From assembly GCA_029339195.1 (NCBI GenBank), contig JAPTJF010000029.1:124001-188000 (forward strand): a DNA stretch of 64,000 bases, written 5' to 3'. The stretch comes from Micractinium sp. NFX-FRZ. Taxonomy: Eukaryota; Chlorophyta; Trebouxiophyceae; Chlorellales; Chlorellaceae. Position numbers and translations under genes: made by a program. This document shows positions 33,375-44,996 of the stretch, in pieces (position 1 is the stretch's first letter; each line of letters opens with the position of its first letter). The notes beneath the pieces are model-generated. The model was not told where the DNA came from. It did no database searches and saw only the letters and a list, made by a program, of their open reading frames with translations.

Positions 33375-36300
33375 ATGTCACACGCAATTGTATGGAGCGT
33401 TATTATGATTGCACTGACAGCAGCGGCAGCCTCCGCAGAGGTGAGCCAGTCTTGCTGCGCTGGCGCGCGCCGTGTTGGGGGGTTGCGTTGTTGCGTTGCT
33501 GATCAGAAATGCGTGCGACTCGAGCTTGCTTCTTCCAACCGTGCAGCTCGCGGAGATCGCAGGGCCGGCCCGCCGCCTTTCACAGACAACCGCCTCGCCG
33601 CCGCCGCCGTCACCCCCGCCACCCCCGCCCCGTGCGCCATGCGCCTCTCATTTCGACGTCTACTTCGAAAACATGTGCAAATTCAAGGCCAAACTGACCG
33701 TGGCAGCACCCATGTCCAGCGTCCCCGCCGAGGAGACGGGCAACTGCCTGCAAGGCTCCGCAGCGCAGGCAGGGTGGTGCATCATGACAGCGCAGGTGGT
33801 CCAAGGGTGGCGCAACAGCTCCAGCCCCCTCGTCCGCACCAACAGCCCAGTCTTCCGCTATGTCTCGGCAATCGCGCCAGAGGGGTCGCCCAATTGGGCA
33901 GAGGGGAAGAAGGGCACGGACCAGGCTTGGGACATTGAGACAGGGGACGAATGCGACCCCACCCTGGAAGGCGCACCGCCCACCTGCCGCCCCTTCACCC
34001 AGGTGACCGCGGACTCCACACGCATGCAGCCCTGACACGGGAGCTCAGCCTGCGCTTCCAGCTGCCACGCGCCCAGCTGCTGTGCGCCCACTTTCTGACC
34101 CGCGCTGAGCCGGCCCCCCCGCCCATGTTGCACCTGCCCTGCTGCAGGAGGACGTGGGGTCTTGCCCTGAACCAGGCCAAAGCTTCACGTGGTCGCTGAG
34201 CTGTCAAACCCAAGTCGGCCTGCAGCTGGCAGGCAGCGACAGCAACCGCGCCGCTGGGCGTCTGGAGATTAGATTCAACAATGGGACGGACGACGTGTGG
34301 GGAACGGTGCGTGTGTGCGGGCGGGGCGATGGCGGTGGCAGCGCTTGGGGGTTGGTGGGTGGGGTGGGCAGGTGGGGTGCGGCCAGGGAAATGGCACGTA
34401 CAGCAGGAGCCATGAATCGATGCAGGGCAGGAGAGCCCTGCAGCCCGATGCTGGGCATGCTCTGCTGCCACCCCCCTCTACGCAGTGGGCCACCCGACCA
34501 GTGACGCCCAGCGGCGGGCTGCTCCAGCCTCGCGCGTGTGCATGCCCTGCAACTGCCGGCATGTGTCCCCCCACCCCTCTGCCTCCTGCCCGCTCGCAAT
34601 CACCCGACATTGATCTGCCAGATCCACATTTTACACCCTAAAAGCCTCCCTGCAGCCCCTGCCTCACCCTTTCACCCTCCCGCCTGCCTTCTGCTTCGCA
34701 GATCTGCCAGGCAGGCTTCACCGACATCGCTGCCACGGTTGCATGCCGCCGCATGGGGCTGGGCGACTCTGGGCGTGCCCTGGGCAATGCCTTCTTTGGG
34801 GAGGGCTCAGGCCAGATCGCTTACACAAACATGATGTGCTCGGGAGACGAGGCCCGCCTGGAGGACTGCGGCCCCAGCCGTGAGACTGCCACCTGCCAGC
34901 ACGGCGATGACGTGGGGGTGGAGTGCTACACTGCAGGCGTGGAAGGTGCGGCTGGCTGGAGGGGGCATGACACTATTGGTGGGCGACCCGCGTGTGCAGT
35001 GCTGGCTCTGCCCGCTGCAGGCGCCTCTTTCGTACTCCCTCCTTTGTGTCCCAAGTGGTGCTTATGATCCCATTCGACCCGCTTGGGGCTGCTGCAGGGA
35101 GCATCACGCCTCGCCTGGCTGCAGGCCCAAACAGCACCGCCGGTCGGCTAGAAGTACAGATTGGCTCAACGGTCGGCACGGTGAGGCGGTGCCGCGCTGC
35201 CTGCCCGCCGGCCGCCGCCCTGCCGCTTGCGTCTCTACCACGAGGGCAAGCTGGCCTGGTATCCATGCCTGCCTGCCTCGTCTGCTTGCAACAAGTATGG
35301 TGTGTGGGTTGCATGTGTGTGTGTGTGTGTGTGTGTGCGCGCGATCCTGTGATCACGGGGACTTCTGGGGCCCAGATGCCGCACAGCACACGGCTGCAGC
35401 TGATCCTCCGCTGGGCAGCCCACCACCCCTCGCAGCAGCAGGCTGCAGCCATGCCACCCCACTCCTGCCCGCTGTCCCTCCTGCCGCCGCAGGTGTGCTC
35501 TGACGGCTTCACCGGCGCTGCGGCTGCCGTGGTGTGCCGCTCACTGGGTCTGTCCGGCGGGCGGGCCGTGACCGACCGCTCGTTTGGGCCAGGCCCGGGG
35601 CGCCCGATCCTGCTTGACGATGTGAACTGCAATGGGACGGAGAGCAGCCTGGGGCAGTGCGAGTTCAAGACCACAAGCGACTGCTCCAACGCGGAAGATG
35701 TGGGGGTGGTTTGTGACCCTGCAATCGGTGAGTAAGTGGTGGGTGAGCTGCCTGCTCTGAGACACACGGGCTACTTCCCAGCAGGCAACGTGCCGCAAGG
35801 ACAAGCCGGGCTGGGGCAACGGGAGCGTTGGGTGCGCATTGCAACCCCTGCACCTCCCCTGCCCAGGGACATGCCCAGAGCAAAGCATGGACATGGGCAT
35901 AGCATGAGCACAGCATGTGCGCTGCCCTCCCTCCACTTGCAGTCGCGCCCCCTCCGGCCCCCTCGCCCCGGCCACCGCCACCGCCACCGCCACCGCCCGC
36001 CGGCGTCGCGGTGCCAAAATCGAAGTCGTCCGTTGGCATGATTGCTGGCATAGCTGCTGGCGTGGCGGCAGCGGTGCTGCTGGGTGAGCCAGGCAGCTGT
36101 GGCCTGCTGTGCCTGCTCGTCTGCAGTCACAGACTGCCGTGCATGCTGTGCCTGCCTGCCGGCTCACATGTCCACCCGCCCAACACCTCGCAGAACACTT
36201 GCACCCATGCTTGCCCGCCTGTCTAATCTATTCCGACTCCATTCTGTTCCCAACACTGCACTGCCCCTGCGCTGCCCTCTTGGCCCCCTGTGCAGCCGGA

Positions 36301-39228
36301 GGCGCCTTCTTCTACCTCCGCCGCCGCAGGCGCAGCCGGTCAAGCGAGCTCCCTGTGACCGCCAACAGCAGCCATGGGAAGCTAGCGCCTGGTGGCAGCC
36401 CCAGCGATAGCAGCGCCAGCTTCTTTGCACAGGGCGCCGGCGGGAAGGCACACCTGGACAGCTTTGTGCTGCCGGGCCTACCCACAGCGGAAGTGGGCGC
36501 CGGCTCTGACCTGTCTGCTTTCCCCACACGCCCGCCTGGCGGCCCGCCAAAGAGCGTCGCCTCCCTGCCAGAGTCCTCCGAGGCCAGCATCCCCGCGAGC
36601 AGGTGCGGGTGTGGGCGGGGAGGGGAGCAGTGGGGGACAGGTTGGGGGAGGGTGGTCCCAGGGCTTTCCCTGTTTTGCATGCCTCCGTGCTTTGTGCATG
36701 AGGGTTGGGGGCTGCTCCTGCGTGACGCCGGCAGTGGGCCAGAGCTAGTGCGGGGTGGGGAATTGACGTTCCTTTCCAGCTGAGCCTGCGCCCTGTGCAG
36801 GTCGGTCACAGCCCTGGCTGCAAGCGACGACCCGCTCATGGCATACCTCATTAAGTCGCAGGTGCGGTGCAGCGACCGCCGGGCACATCGCAGTGCTGAG
36901 CGCGATGTACCGCCAGCTCTGGCTTCAACCCGCCCGCGCATCCACCGCTCCACCACCCTTGCTTTGCGTGTACAACTCCCTACAACACCCACGGCCCACA
37001 CACCCTCCCCTCGCACCAAGCAACAACCAAACCGTGCACTATTACCCCCGGGCGCTGCTGCTGCAGATGTCTGCGGCCAGCGGCTCCCAGGCCTCTGGGC
37101 AGCGCAGCCCCATGAGCACCCGCCCCAGCGGAGGCGTGGACGTGCAGCCCTGGACGGTGGCCTGGCGCGACATCACCATCCTCGGCAGCGTGGGGGAGGG
37201 CTCCTTCGGCCGGGGTGAGATGGTGCCCTGGGTTTACTGGGGCTGCAGGGCTGCTGGGGCACCACTTGCGGCCCGGCTGAAGGGCGCAGTCATGGCTGCT
37301 TGAATTCAAGCTTGCCATGACCGGCATGCCGTGCCCGCCCGCTTCCCCTGCCGCAGTGTACCGCGGCACGTGGCAGCACCTGGAGATTGCCGCAAAATTG
37401 CTGCTGGGCGCCGGCTGCGGCGGCGTCGGCGGCATCAGCACCCCCGCCGAGGCGCGCAGCGCGCTGTCCCTGGCCGCCCCTTATCTGGACAAGCTGCAGG
37501 CGGAGGCGTCGCTGCTGGCCAGCGTCCGGCACCCACACATCGGTGAGCGAACACGCCCACAGGGCTGCGTGTTGTCATCGTGAAGCGCACTGATGCAGCT
37601 CAGTGAACCATCCGACCTGCCACGCTCCAAGATTCCAGCGCACGTGCCAGGGGCGGTGCTTCCTCCAGGCACCACCCTGGTCGTAGTGCCCTCCATTCGC
37701 CGCCCGTCCGCCTGCCCACGCACCCCGTCCCCCGCCCCGGCCTGCCCCCTGCAGTCAACTTTTACGGCATCTGCCGCGAGCCGCCCTGCATCATCACCGA
37801 GTACTGCCCACGTGGCAGCCTGTTCAGCGTGCTGTCGGCGGCGCGGCAGGATGCGCGCCTGGCGGCGGCGCTGACGTGGCCCCGCCGCCTGTCCATGCTG
37901 CTGGACGCCGCGCTGGGCATGCTGCACCTGCACTCCCGCAAGCCCGCGGCCATCATCCATCGCGATCTGAAATCGCCCAACTTGGTGAGCCTTTCATGGC
38001 TCTCTCCTCTTGCCAGGGTAGTGCCCTTTCTGCCTACCAATCAGCCGCCTCTCTTGCCAGGGCTGCGGCCTGTCTGGCCGCCACACACTCGGCGCGCTGT
38101 TGCCCCGCCAGCGCCCTGCCCACCCCGTTTGACCCATGCACACCCCTGTCCCGCACCCCTCTGCCGCAGCTGGTGGATGAGGGGTGGCGGGTCAAGGTCA
38201 CAGATTTTGGGCTGAGTCGAGTCCTGGAGGACACTGCCACCGATGGCAGTGCCGTGGCCATGAACCCGCGCTGGCTGGTGAGTGCCGCCGCAGGGTGCAC
38301 GTGCCGGCCCAAAGTGACACATGCCGGCCTGGCGCACAAGCGGAATGGTGCGGTTGTGGTGTCACGTGGGTTTGGTGTCGGAGGGTGGCATGTCTTCCTC
38401 GTGCCCACCAAACCCGTACTGTCAGCAGCAGCAGACACCAACCAGGTTATAAAGTGAGGCACTCCTTTGACAAGCCGGCCCTGTCATCCCGTTGCAGGCG
38501 CCCGAGCTGATGCTGGGCGAGCGTGCCTCGCCTGCTTCGGGTGCGTGCCAGCGCCGCCAGGCTGCGGGCTGTGCCACTTGCCGGACCCCTCACGTACACA
38601 TGCGACCAGCTACTGGCAGGGACAGCACCCACGCGAGTGGCCGCCACGGCGGGCATCCTGCCAGGTGTGCCCGCTCCTCTCCCACCCACCCACCCCCTCC
38701 CCTCCCTCCCCTCCCTCTCCCCCACTGCAGACGTCTTCTCCTTCTCTGTCGTGCTGCACGAAGTTCTCACGTGGGGGCTTCCCTGGGGTAACACCAGCCC
38801 CTGGCACATTGTGGGCCAAGTGATGCATGGCGGCCGCCTGCCGGTGCCCGCACGGGAGCAGCTGCCGGGCAGCGACACCCCCACCTTCACTGGCCTGGAT
38901 GGCTACATCGACCTGATGGCTCGCTGCGGTGCTCAAGACCCCGCCAAACGCCCTGGGTTCGATGCAATCGTGCGGCAGCTGAGGTGAGCTGGGGGGTGGG
39001 GGTGGGGGGCGGGCGGAGCAACAGGAGGGAGGGGCGAGGTGGTTGGGCAAAGGAGGGCGCTGTTGAGTGGCTTGTGCCGGCCAACGGGCTGCTTCACATG
39101 CCAGGAACTGCCTGGACTATATGACCGTTTTTTATTCTCGGCTGACCCCTGTCAACTGGTCCTCTCCGCTGGCATGCAGGGCCCTGCTCGACCAGGCGAC
39201 CGGGGAACTCACCGACGATGGGCAATGA
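33375..39228 (+). CDS. SRCR-domain receptor-like protein kinase (two SRCR, one TM, TKL-type kinase)
   Basis: Sixteen exons (33375-33440, 33547-34002, 34148-34306, 34702-34945, 35098-35180, 35493-35727, 35943-36083, 36296-36602, 36801-36861, 37067-37214, 37357-37542, 37755-37984, 38170-38277, 38498-38540, 38731-38983, 39180-39228) encode 922 residues. A signal peptide (MSHAIVWSVIMIALTAAAAS) precedes an extensin-like SPPPPSPPPPPP linker and a Cys-containing region of about 120 residues that I do not recognise. Two scavenger-receptor Cys-rich domains follow (about 190-305 and 309-411), each with six Cys and motifs such as ICQAGFTDIAATVACRRMGL and VCSDGFTGAAAAVVCRSLGL. A second Pro-rich stalk leads to a transmembrane helix (about 443-468) with an RRRRR stop. 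The kinase domain (about 614-906) has GEGSFG, Lys647, HRDLKSPN (Asp766), DFG (Asp784) and APE, so it should be active. HRDLKSPN is typical of Raf-like/TKL kinases. It is predicted to be a surface receptor. Confidence 0.9.
35314..35337 (+). repeat. (TG)n microsatellite in an SRCR-kinase intron
   Basis: This is a run of about twelve TG dinucleotides in the intron between exons 5 and 6. Confidence 0.9.
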
Positions 39229-39613
39229 TTTGTGTTTGTTCAGCAAGCAGTGCCGCTGCTGCGCACGCTTGGGACCGTGTGAGCACTGCCTACAATGACT
39301 TGGCCACGGTGCAGCCCAACAGTATCAACCCCTTCCACATGTGCAACCATTGCTTCACTGCGCCTAACGCAACACGACAGCCCTTTCCGCATTTCCCCCA
39401 AACTCTCCACTGTTCGGTGCCCCTCCATTTCTCCTTGTATCTGTGGCGTTGTCGGCCGTTTGACGATATTATAATTGCTACATTGACTCCCACCTTCCTC
39501 TGCTTTTCTTTGGCATGCGCTGATGCCACAGTCGGACTTGCGCAAAGGCAGTGCAAGTGTATGAAGCACAACTGTCAATAAACGAGTGTAACCAGGGCTC
39601 CATGATGTTAGAC
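39229..39613. other. Convergent 3' region SRCR kinase / Clp ATPase
   Basis: This spacer of 385 bases lies between two converging stop codons. It holds the plus-strand TGTAA at 39587-39591, only 23 bases before the Clp stop; I found no minus-strand TGTAA here. Confidence 0.5.
39587..39591 (+). terminator. Poly(A) signal TGTAA of the SRCR kinase
   Basis: The plus-strand TGTAA lies about 360 bases past the kinase stop and nearly touches the end of the converging Clp gene. Confidence 0.5.
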
Positions 39614-40035
39614 TTACTCCTCAATCCTGACCTCCAGTCGTGACCCATCAGCTGCCAGCCGTGCCACGGCGGTGACCTGGACACTGCTGCCTGCTGCCGC
39701 CACTCCCCCTGCCGCCTGCCGCCGCTGCTGCTGCTGCACTCTCTGCCGCAGCAGCGCGTCAGCCACCGGCAGCAGCAGCTGCCCCCGCAGCAGTGGCTGC
39801 AGACGCTGCGCCCCTGCCACAGGCGACAGCCCGTGAGAGGCAAGCCAGCGCTGCGCTGCGGGCTCCACCTGAAGGCTGATTCCTTGCGCCCGAAGTGCCT
39901 GCTGCACTTCTGCCAGCTGGAGCTCCACCACCCGCTCCATGTCAGCATGACTCAGCGGCTGCATGCTGACGGCAGCATCCAGGCGGCTGAGGAGCTCAGC
40001 GGGCACGTGGCGCAGTGGGTGCACTGGCCCACCAG

Positions 40036-40079
<44 letters not shown>

Positions 40080-43000
40080 GGCCCTTCCTCTTCTGGCTGC
40101 AGGCACTGCGCCGCAGCGCTGTGCGCGCCGTGCCCGCCACCGCCGCCGCCTGCCCTGCCACTGCCAGCATCGCCAGCGTAAGCTTCTGGGTGCACGTGTG
40201 CGTCTGGGACCTCTACACTCACAGTAGCTCCTGGCATCTCAGCGGCGCTGCCGTTGGGCCGTGCTGCCGCACCCTGCGCCCCACCCGCTCCTGCTGGTGC
40301 TGCCGCTGGTACTGCCCCAGCTTCTGTCGCAAGAGGGGCGGTGGTGGGGCTGGTGGTGAGCACCAGAAGCGCGTTTCTGAAGTCGCAGCGCTTGCCCATG
40401 CTGTCTGCCAGCTGGCCGCTCTCCAGTACCTGAGGGGTTGGTAGGGGAGGCAAAGCGCAGGGAAGGGGTTGGTCACGGCTTTAGCTCGTCGCTCAGCTGC
40501 ACCTTGGGCAGGCAGTAAAGAGGTGCACAGGCCCCAGGCGTGAGCTCCCCTTGCCCTGCTGTGCCTGCTGCCCGGGCTGTGCCAGCTGTGTCTCATCCCA
40601 CCTGCGTCACGAGGCTCAGCACCTCTGGGTGCGCCCGGTCCACTCGCTCAAGCAGAACCACGCTGTGGGGCCGGCGCCTGCATGCATGGCAGGCACAACA
40701 GAGCGGTGACTAATCAATGCTCATCGAGGATGATAGACTAACACAGTCGCAGGTGGCAGGCAACCAGGCGCCCAGCAGCTTCCCAAGCTTGCTGACAAAC
40801 TGCAGGGTCAGGGGCGACAGCCCCAGCATGGCAGGCCAGCCACCTGCAAGAGGCTGCCTAGAAGGTCCCTCACCTGGCTGCCTCTGTCAGCAGGCCCACA
40901 GCTGGCTGCACTGCCAGCCCCTGAACCCCTTGGAGCCGCAACCCTGCTGGGAAACTGCCCAAGCCTTGCAAACCGTGCACCCACCTGACTGCCTCTGTCA
41001 GCAGGCCGCCATCGCCGTAGCCCACATAGCCGGGCGGGGCGCCCACCAGCCGGCTGACTGCATGGCGCGTTGGCACGGGAGGCAAGCAGCTCAGAGGCAG
41101 CAGCCAGCAGCAGACAGGCAGTCACACCAAACGCCCAGCCTGTGCCTGGAGCAAAGAGGCACGCGTCTACAAGGCAGCTGCCAGGAAGAGCCCAACCACC
41201 CTAGGCGTTGCGCCTGCCTCTGCCAGCCAGACCACGCACCCACCCCCCAATTCAGGGCCCCCATTCAACAACCGCCCAGCGGGGGGAGGCGAGCGGGCTT
41301 GCCTGAGGCACGGTCACTAAACTCTGCCAAGTTGAAGCGCAGCAGGTGGCGGTCGGACCCAAACAGCGACTCTGCCAGCGCCTGGCACAGCGTGGCTTTG
41401 CCCACCCCAGCAGGCCCCGTGAGCAGCAGGCTGGCCAGCGGGCGGCCGCCGCGCTGCAGGCCCAGCCGCCCCAGGCGCACGGCGCCCACCACGGCCGCCA
41501 CGGCCGCCTCCTGCCCCGCCACCCGCCGCCGCAGGCGGGACTCAAGTTCAGCCAAGGGCTGCCAGTCGGACTGGGAGAGGTGCTCGGCGGGGATGCCGCT
41601 GGCCTCCGCCACAACCGACAGCACGTCTGCGGCATCCACCACGGGAGGGCCCTGCTGCTCTGCCGGCGGCGCTTGCAACGGTGGTGGTGCCGCTGCCGCT
41701 GCTGCTGCTGCTGCCTGCGTCTCCGCCGCTGCCGCTACTCCTCCTGCTGCCACCGCCGCTGCTGCTGCTGCCGCTGGAGCTGCTGCTGCTAGTGGCACAG
41801 CAGCTGCCAAGACCGGCTGCTCTGCAAGCTGCTGCTGCTGCTGCAGGGAGGTGGGGAAGAGCGAGGCCCCCAGCAGCAGCTTGTCCTGCGGTATGCTCAG
41901 GTAGGTGAAGGCGCACTTGGTGCAGGTGACGGTCACTGCAGGTGCGGCAGAAGGGCGAATCCACGCCAAGCAAATTCAACAAAGGGTCAGCAGACCGGGT
42001 GCAACCAGGTCAGGTCCAGCAATACAGCGGTGCAGCAGGCATGCCACGGACACATCACACGTACTGTGCTGGCGCCGGCCAGCAGCTTATATCAACAGCA
42101 GCACAAGTTAACACACCAAAGCAGCGGCGGATCTTACCGGAGTCAGGGGGCGGTACCGTCGGCGTGCCGCAGTGTGGGCACGACAGCGTGTGCACCGCAG
42201 ACGCGCTCAGCCCCGTGCCGCCCGCCGCCTGCACCACGCCTGCAGCCAGTGCCGCGCCGAGCTGTTGATGCAATGCCTGCTGCGAGGCCTGCCCCTGAGC
42301 CTGGTCCTGCGCCTGAGGGGCAGCACTAAGCCACTCCATCAGCCTCCTTGCCTCCTCAGGGCTACCCTGCCCCACCTGTAACTGTTGCTGCCCATGCTGC
42401 TCCAAGAGCCCGCCCTCCACCGCTGCTGCTGCCGCTGTCACGCGCTGCGCTGCCGCCACTGCTGCTGCACGCGAGGCGGCTGCTGTGTGCAGCCGGGCGC
42501 GGGCTGCTGCCTCATCGATGACGTCGATGGCACTGTCAGGCAGGCGGCGGTCTGGGATGTAGCGCTGCGCCGCACGCACCGCTGCACGTCAGAAGGAGGA
42601 GGAGGGGCCAGCCTGTTGGTTGCAAGGTGGAGTGAGAGAGGCGGTTGCAGGGTGCAGTGGCATGCATACACTAGCCAGCTAGCACTCCCGGCCCAAGCCC
42701 AGCCCTGGTTTGCCCTGTCACCATGAGCAAGCCGGCGGCGCCATGTTGCATGTGCCTGTGCCCACCTGTCTCCAGCGCGGCGTCTGTGAAGCGCACGCCG
42801 TGGTACCGCTCGTACCGCCCCCTCAGGCCCCGCATCCACTGAAGGGCCTCCTCGGGCGTCGGCTCCTCAACCATGATTGGCTGCAGAAGGAGAGGGGGCC
42901 AGGCATGGATGGGGCAGAGCCACGAAGCAAGGCATCAGTGGGCGTGAAACTCAACATGCTTGCGTCAGCACGTCAAAAGCGGGTTGGATGTCGCTGCCCA

Positions 43001-44996
43001 ATCCATGCCCACAAACCCTGCCTGGAAGCACCGGGCACACACACACCGCCTTGCTCAATGCACCGGCAAGGGCGGCACGCCTGCCTGCCCACTCTACCCT
43101 CCCTGCCCGGCCTGGCCACCGGCTACCCGCCGCACCTGGAAGCGCCGTGCGAATGCGCCGTCCTGCTCAATGTGCCGCCGGTACTCTTCAACCGTGGTGG
43201 CGCCGATGCAGTGCAGGTCGCCCCGCGCCAGGGCCGGCTTCAGCAGGTTGGCTGCACGTGCCGGGGATGGGGTGGGGGGGTGGGGGGGGGGGGGACAACC
43301 GATGGGATTACGCACAACACTAAAAGAACGGTGCACCCACCTGCAGTCACAAAGATGTGTGCACCAAATGTACGTGGCGCAAAGATGTGTGCAACCACCG
43401 GGGCATCACACAGATGTGTACACCCATATGCGCTTTTGCACGGATGGTGTGCGCCCACCTGCGTTCATGCCTCCCTCCACGCGCCCCGCGTCCATCAGTA
43501 TGTGCATCTCGTCAATGAAGAGCAGCACGCGCCCAGCAGCCATGCGCACCTCGTTCAGAAGGGACTGGAGGAGGGGGAGGGAGAAAGTGAGTGGGGGAGA
43601 GATGGATGGGAAGGGCACGATGCGGGGAGGGAGAGGCAGATGAGAGGGTGGAGTTAGGCAGGCGTGTTAGGGCACAGACGCATGCAGCTTGCCAGAGCCA
43701 CTGCCGCGGAGAGCTGGCCTTCTCCCTGCGCCCACACAACCCTCTCGGTCCAGCTCCTAATCCTGCCATGTGATTGTCTGCATGCAGGAACCACCCGCCC
43801 ACCCAGCCCACCAGCTGCCCACCCAGACGCCCACTGCCGCGCTCCTGCCGTCCCTCACCGTCAGCCTCTCCTCAAACGCGCCTCGGTACTGTGTCCCCGC
43901 CACCAGCGAACCCACATCCAGGGACACCAGCGCCCTCCCTGCCAGCCCGGGCGGCGCCGCTGGCGAGGCGATGAGCTGGGCAATGCCCTCCGCCACCGCC
44001 GTCTTCCCCACACCTGCGCTCAGCGGTGGGGCAGGGTGCATGTGTGTGTGCATGTGGCAAGATGTAACAACAGTGAGTACGAGCTTGGCAAAGGGGGGGC
44101 TGGTGCACACCTCCTCTCACCACACCCGCAAATGAAAGAGAGAGGGAAGGGGTAAAGGAGCACGCAGCAGCTCCTCTCACCACACCCGCAAATGAAAGAG
44201 AGAGGGAAGGGGTAAAGGAGCACGCAGCACCTGCGAGTGACTTGCCTCACGTTTCCATACATGTTGTGCTCATGTACCCACCTGGGTCCCCAATGAGCAC
44301 CGGGTTGTTCTTGGTGCGGCGCAGCAGCACCTGTTTGGAGGAAGGCAAGCAGGATGTTCAGCAATTTAGGCGGCACAGTGGTCGTGGGGGAAGCGGCGCA
44401 GGCGAGGCAGCAGTGAGGGTACAGGAGCACAGGGGACAGGAGTGGCTGGGCACACGCTTGGCAGTCCACAACCTGTACTGCCAGGCATAAGGGCGGCTGC
44501 CCGTTTGAAGGGCAACGTGTGTGTGATTAAAAACACCCCACCTGCAGTGCTCGCTCCACAACATCGTGCCGGCCGATCAGAGGGTCAAGCCGCCCCTCGG
44601 TTGCCTCGAGAGTCAAATCCCGCCCATGCCGCTTCAGAACAGAGCCGGTCACCACGGGGCGGTAGCTGCCGGAGCCGCCGCTACTGCCAGGCTGCAGTCC
44701 GCTGGATGCGGCCTCCGCGGCAGAGGCAGGGAGGGCGCCGCTGGGGGCATCTTGTGCGGCAGTGTGCTGCCCGCTGCCCGGGGCGGCAGCAGCGGCGGTG
44801 GCTGCCGAGGCGGCAAAGCCCGCCGGCGCAAAGGGCCTGTCCAGCAGGCCGCCAAGCAGGCTGGACCTTCCGCCGCTAGCGAGCGCCTGCAATGCTAACA
44901 ATTGGGTGGTGAGCAGGGGGAAGGGAGAAACTCGCACGCGAGTAGCACAGCGCTCGGCTGCCCCCTCACCGAGGCGGCGCTCCTATGTCTCAGCAT
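39614..44996 (-). CDS. Clp/Hsp100 (ClpB-like) AAA+ ATPase with zinc ribbon and degenerate second ATPase domain
   Basis: Twelve exons (44970-44996, 44542-44886, 44282-44330, 43859-44013, 43459-43564, 43136-43251, 42766-42880, 42138-42581, 41303-41935, 40985-41057, 40602-40677, 39614-40429) encode 984 residues. The start MLRHRSAAS plus an Arg/Ala-rich stretch looks like an organelle, probably mitochondrial, presequence; there is no Clp N-domain. The first AAA+ domain is intact: [38 protein letters not shown] (D210, E211), IGATTVEEY and ARRFQ. A C-x2-C...C-x2-C zinc ribbon (Cys 439, 442, 457, 460) lies between the two rings, and I see no typical coiled-coil M domain. The second AAA+ domain keeps [18 protein letters not shown], but Walker A is GPAGVGKAT (Ala633 for Thr/Ser), Walker B is [11 protein letters not shown] (Glu-Arg for Asp-Glu), sensor 1 is LTTS and sensor 2 GAQ. 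A 14-residue Gln run follows. One intron (41058-41302) has a GC donor. Confidence 0.9.
40037..40078 (-). repeat. Polyglutamine tract (14 CAG codons) in the Clp gene
   Basis: This pure trinucleotide run lies in the last exon and encodes 14 consecutive Gln in the second AAA+ domain, between the sensor-1 region and the [10 protein letters not shown] segment. Confidence 0.9.
40871..40899 (-). repeat. Copy of an exon end and donor site within a Clp intron
   Basis: Bases 40871-40899 match the end of the preceding exon plus its splice donor (40982-41010) at all but about two positions. They would encode GLLTEAAR beside the real GLLTEAVR. The copy carries its own plausible donor (CCAG/GTGAGG). Confidence 0.7.
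44111..44230. repeat. 60-base tandem duplication in a Clp intron
   Basis: Two 60-base units (44111-44170 and 44171-44230), starting ctcctctcaccacacccgca, look identical up to the last base. They lie in the intron between the exons ending in IGDPG and starting with VGKT, so the coding frame is unaffected. Confidence 0.9.

Noticed and set aside
43258..43302. G-rich tract as a possible regulatory quadruplex or telomere-like repeat
   Set aside because: It is an irregular homopolymer run in a Clp intron with no repeat unit; more likely simple sequence.
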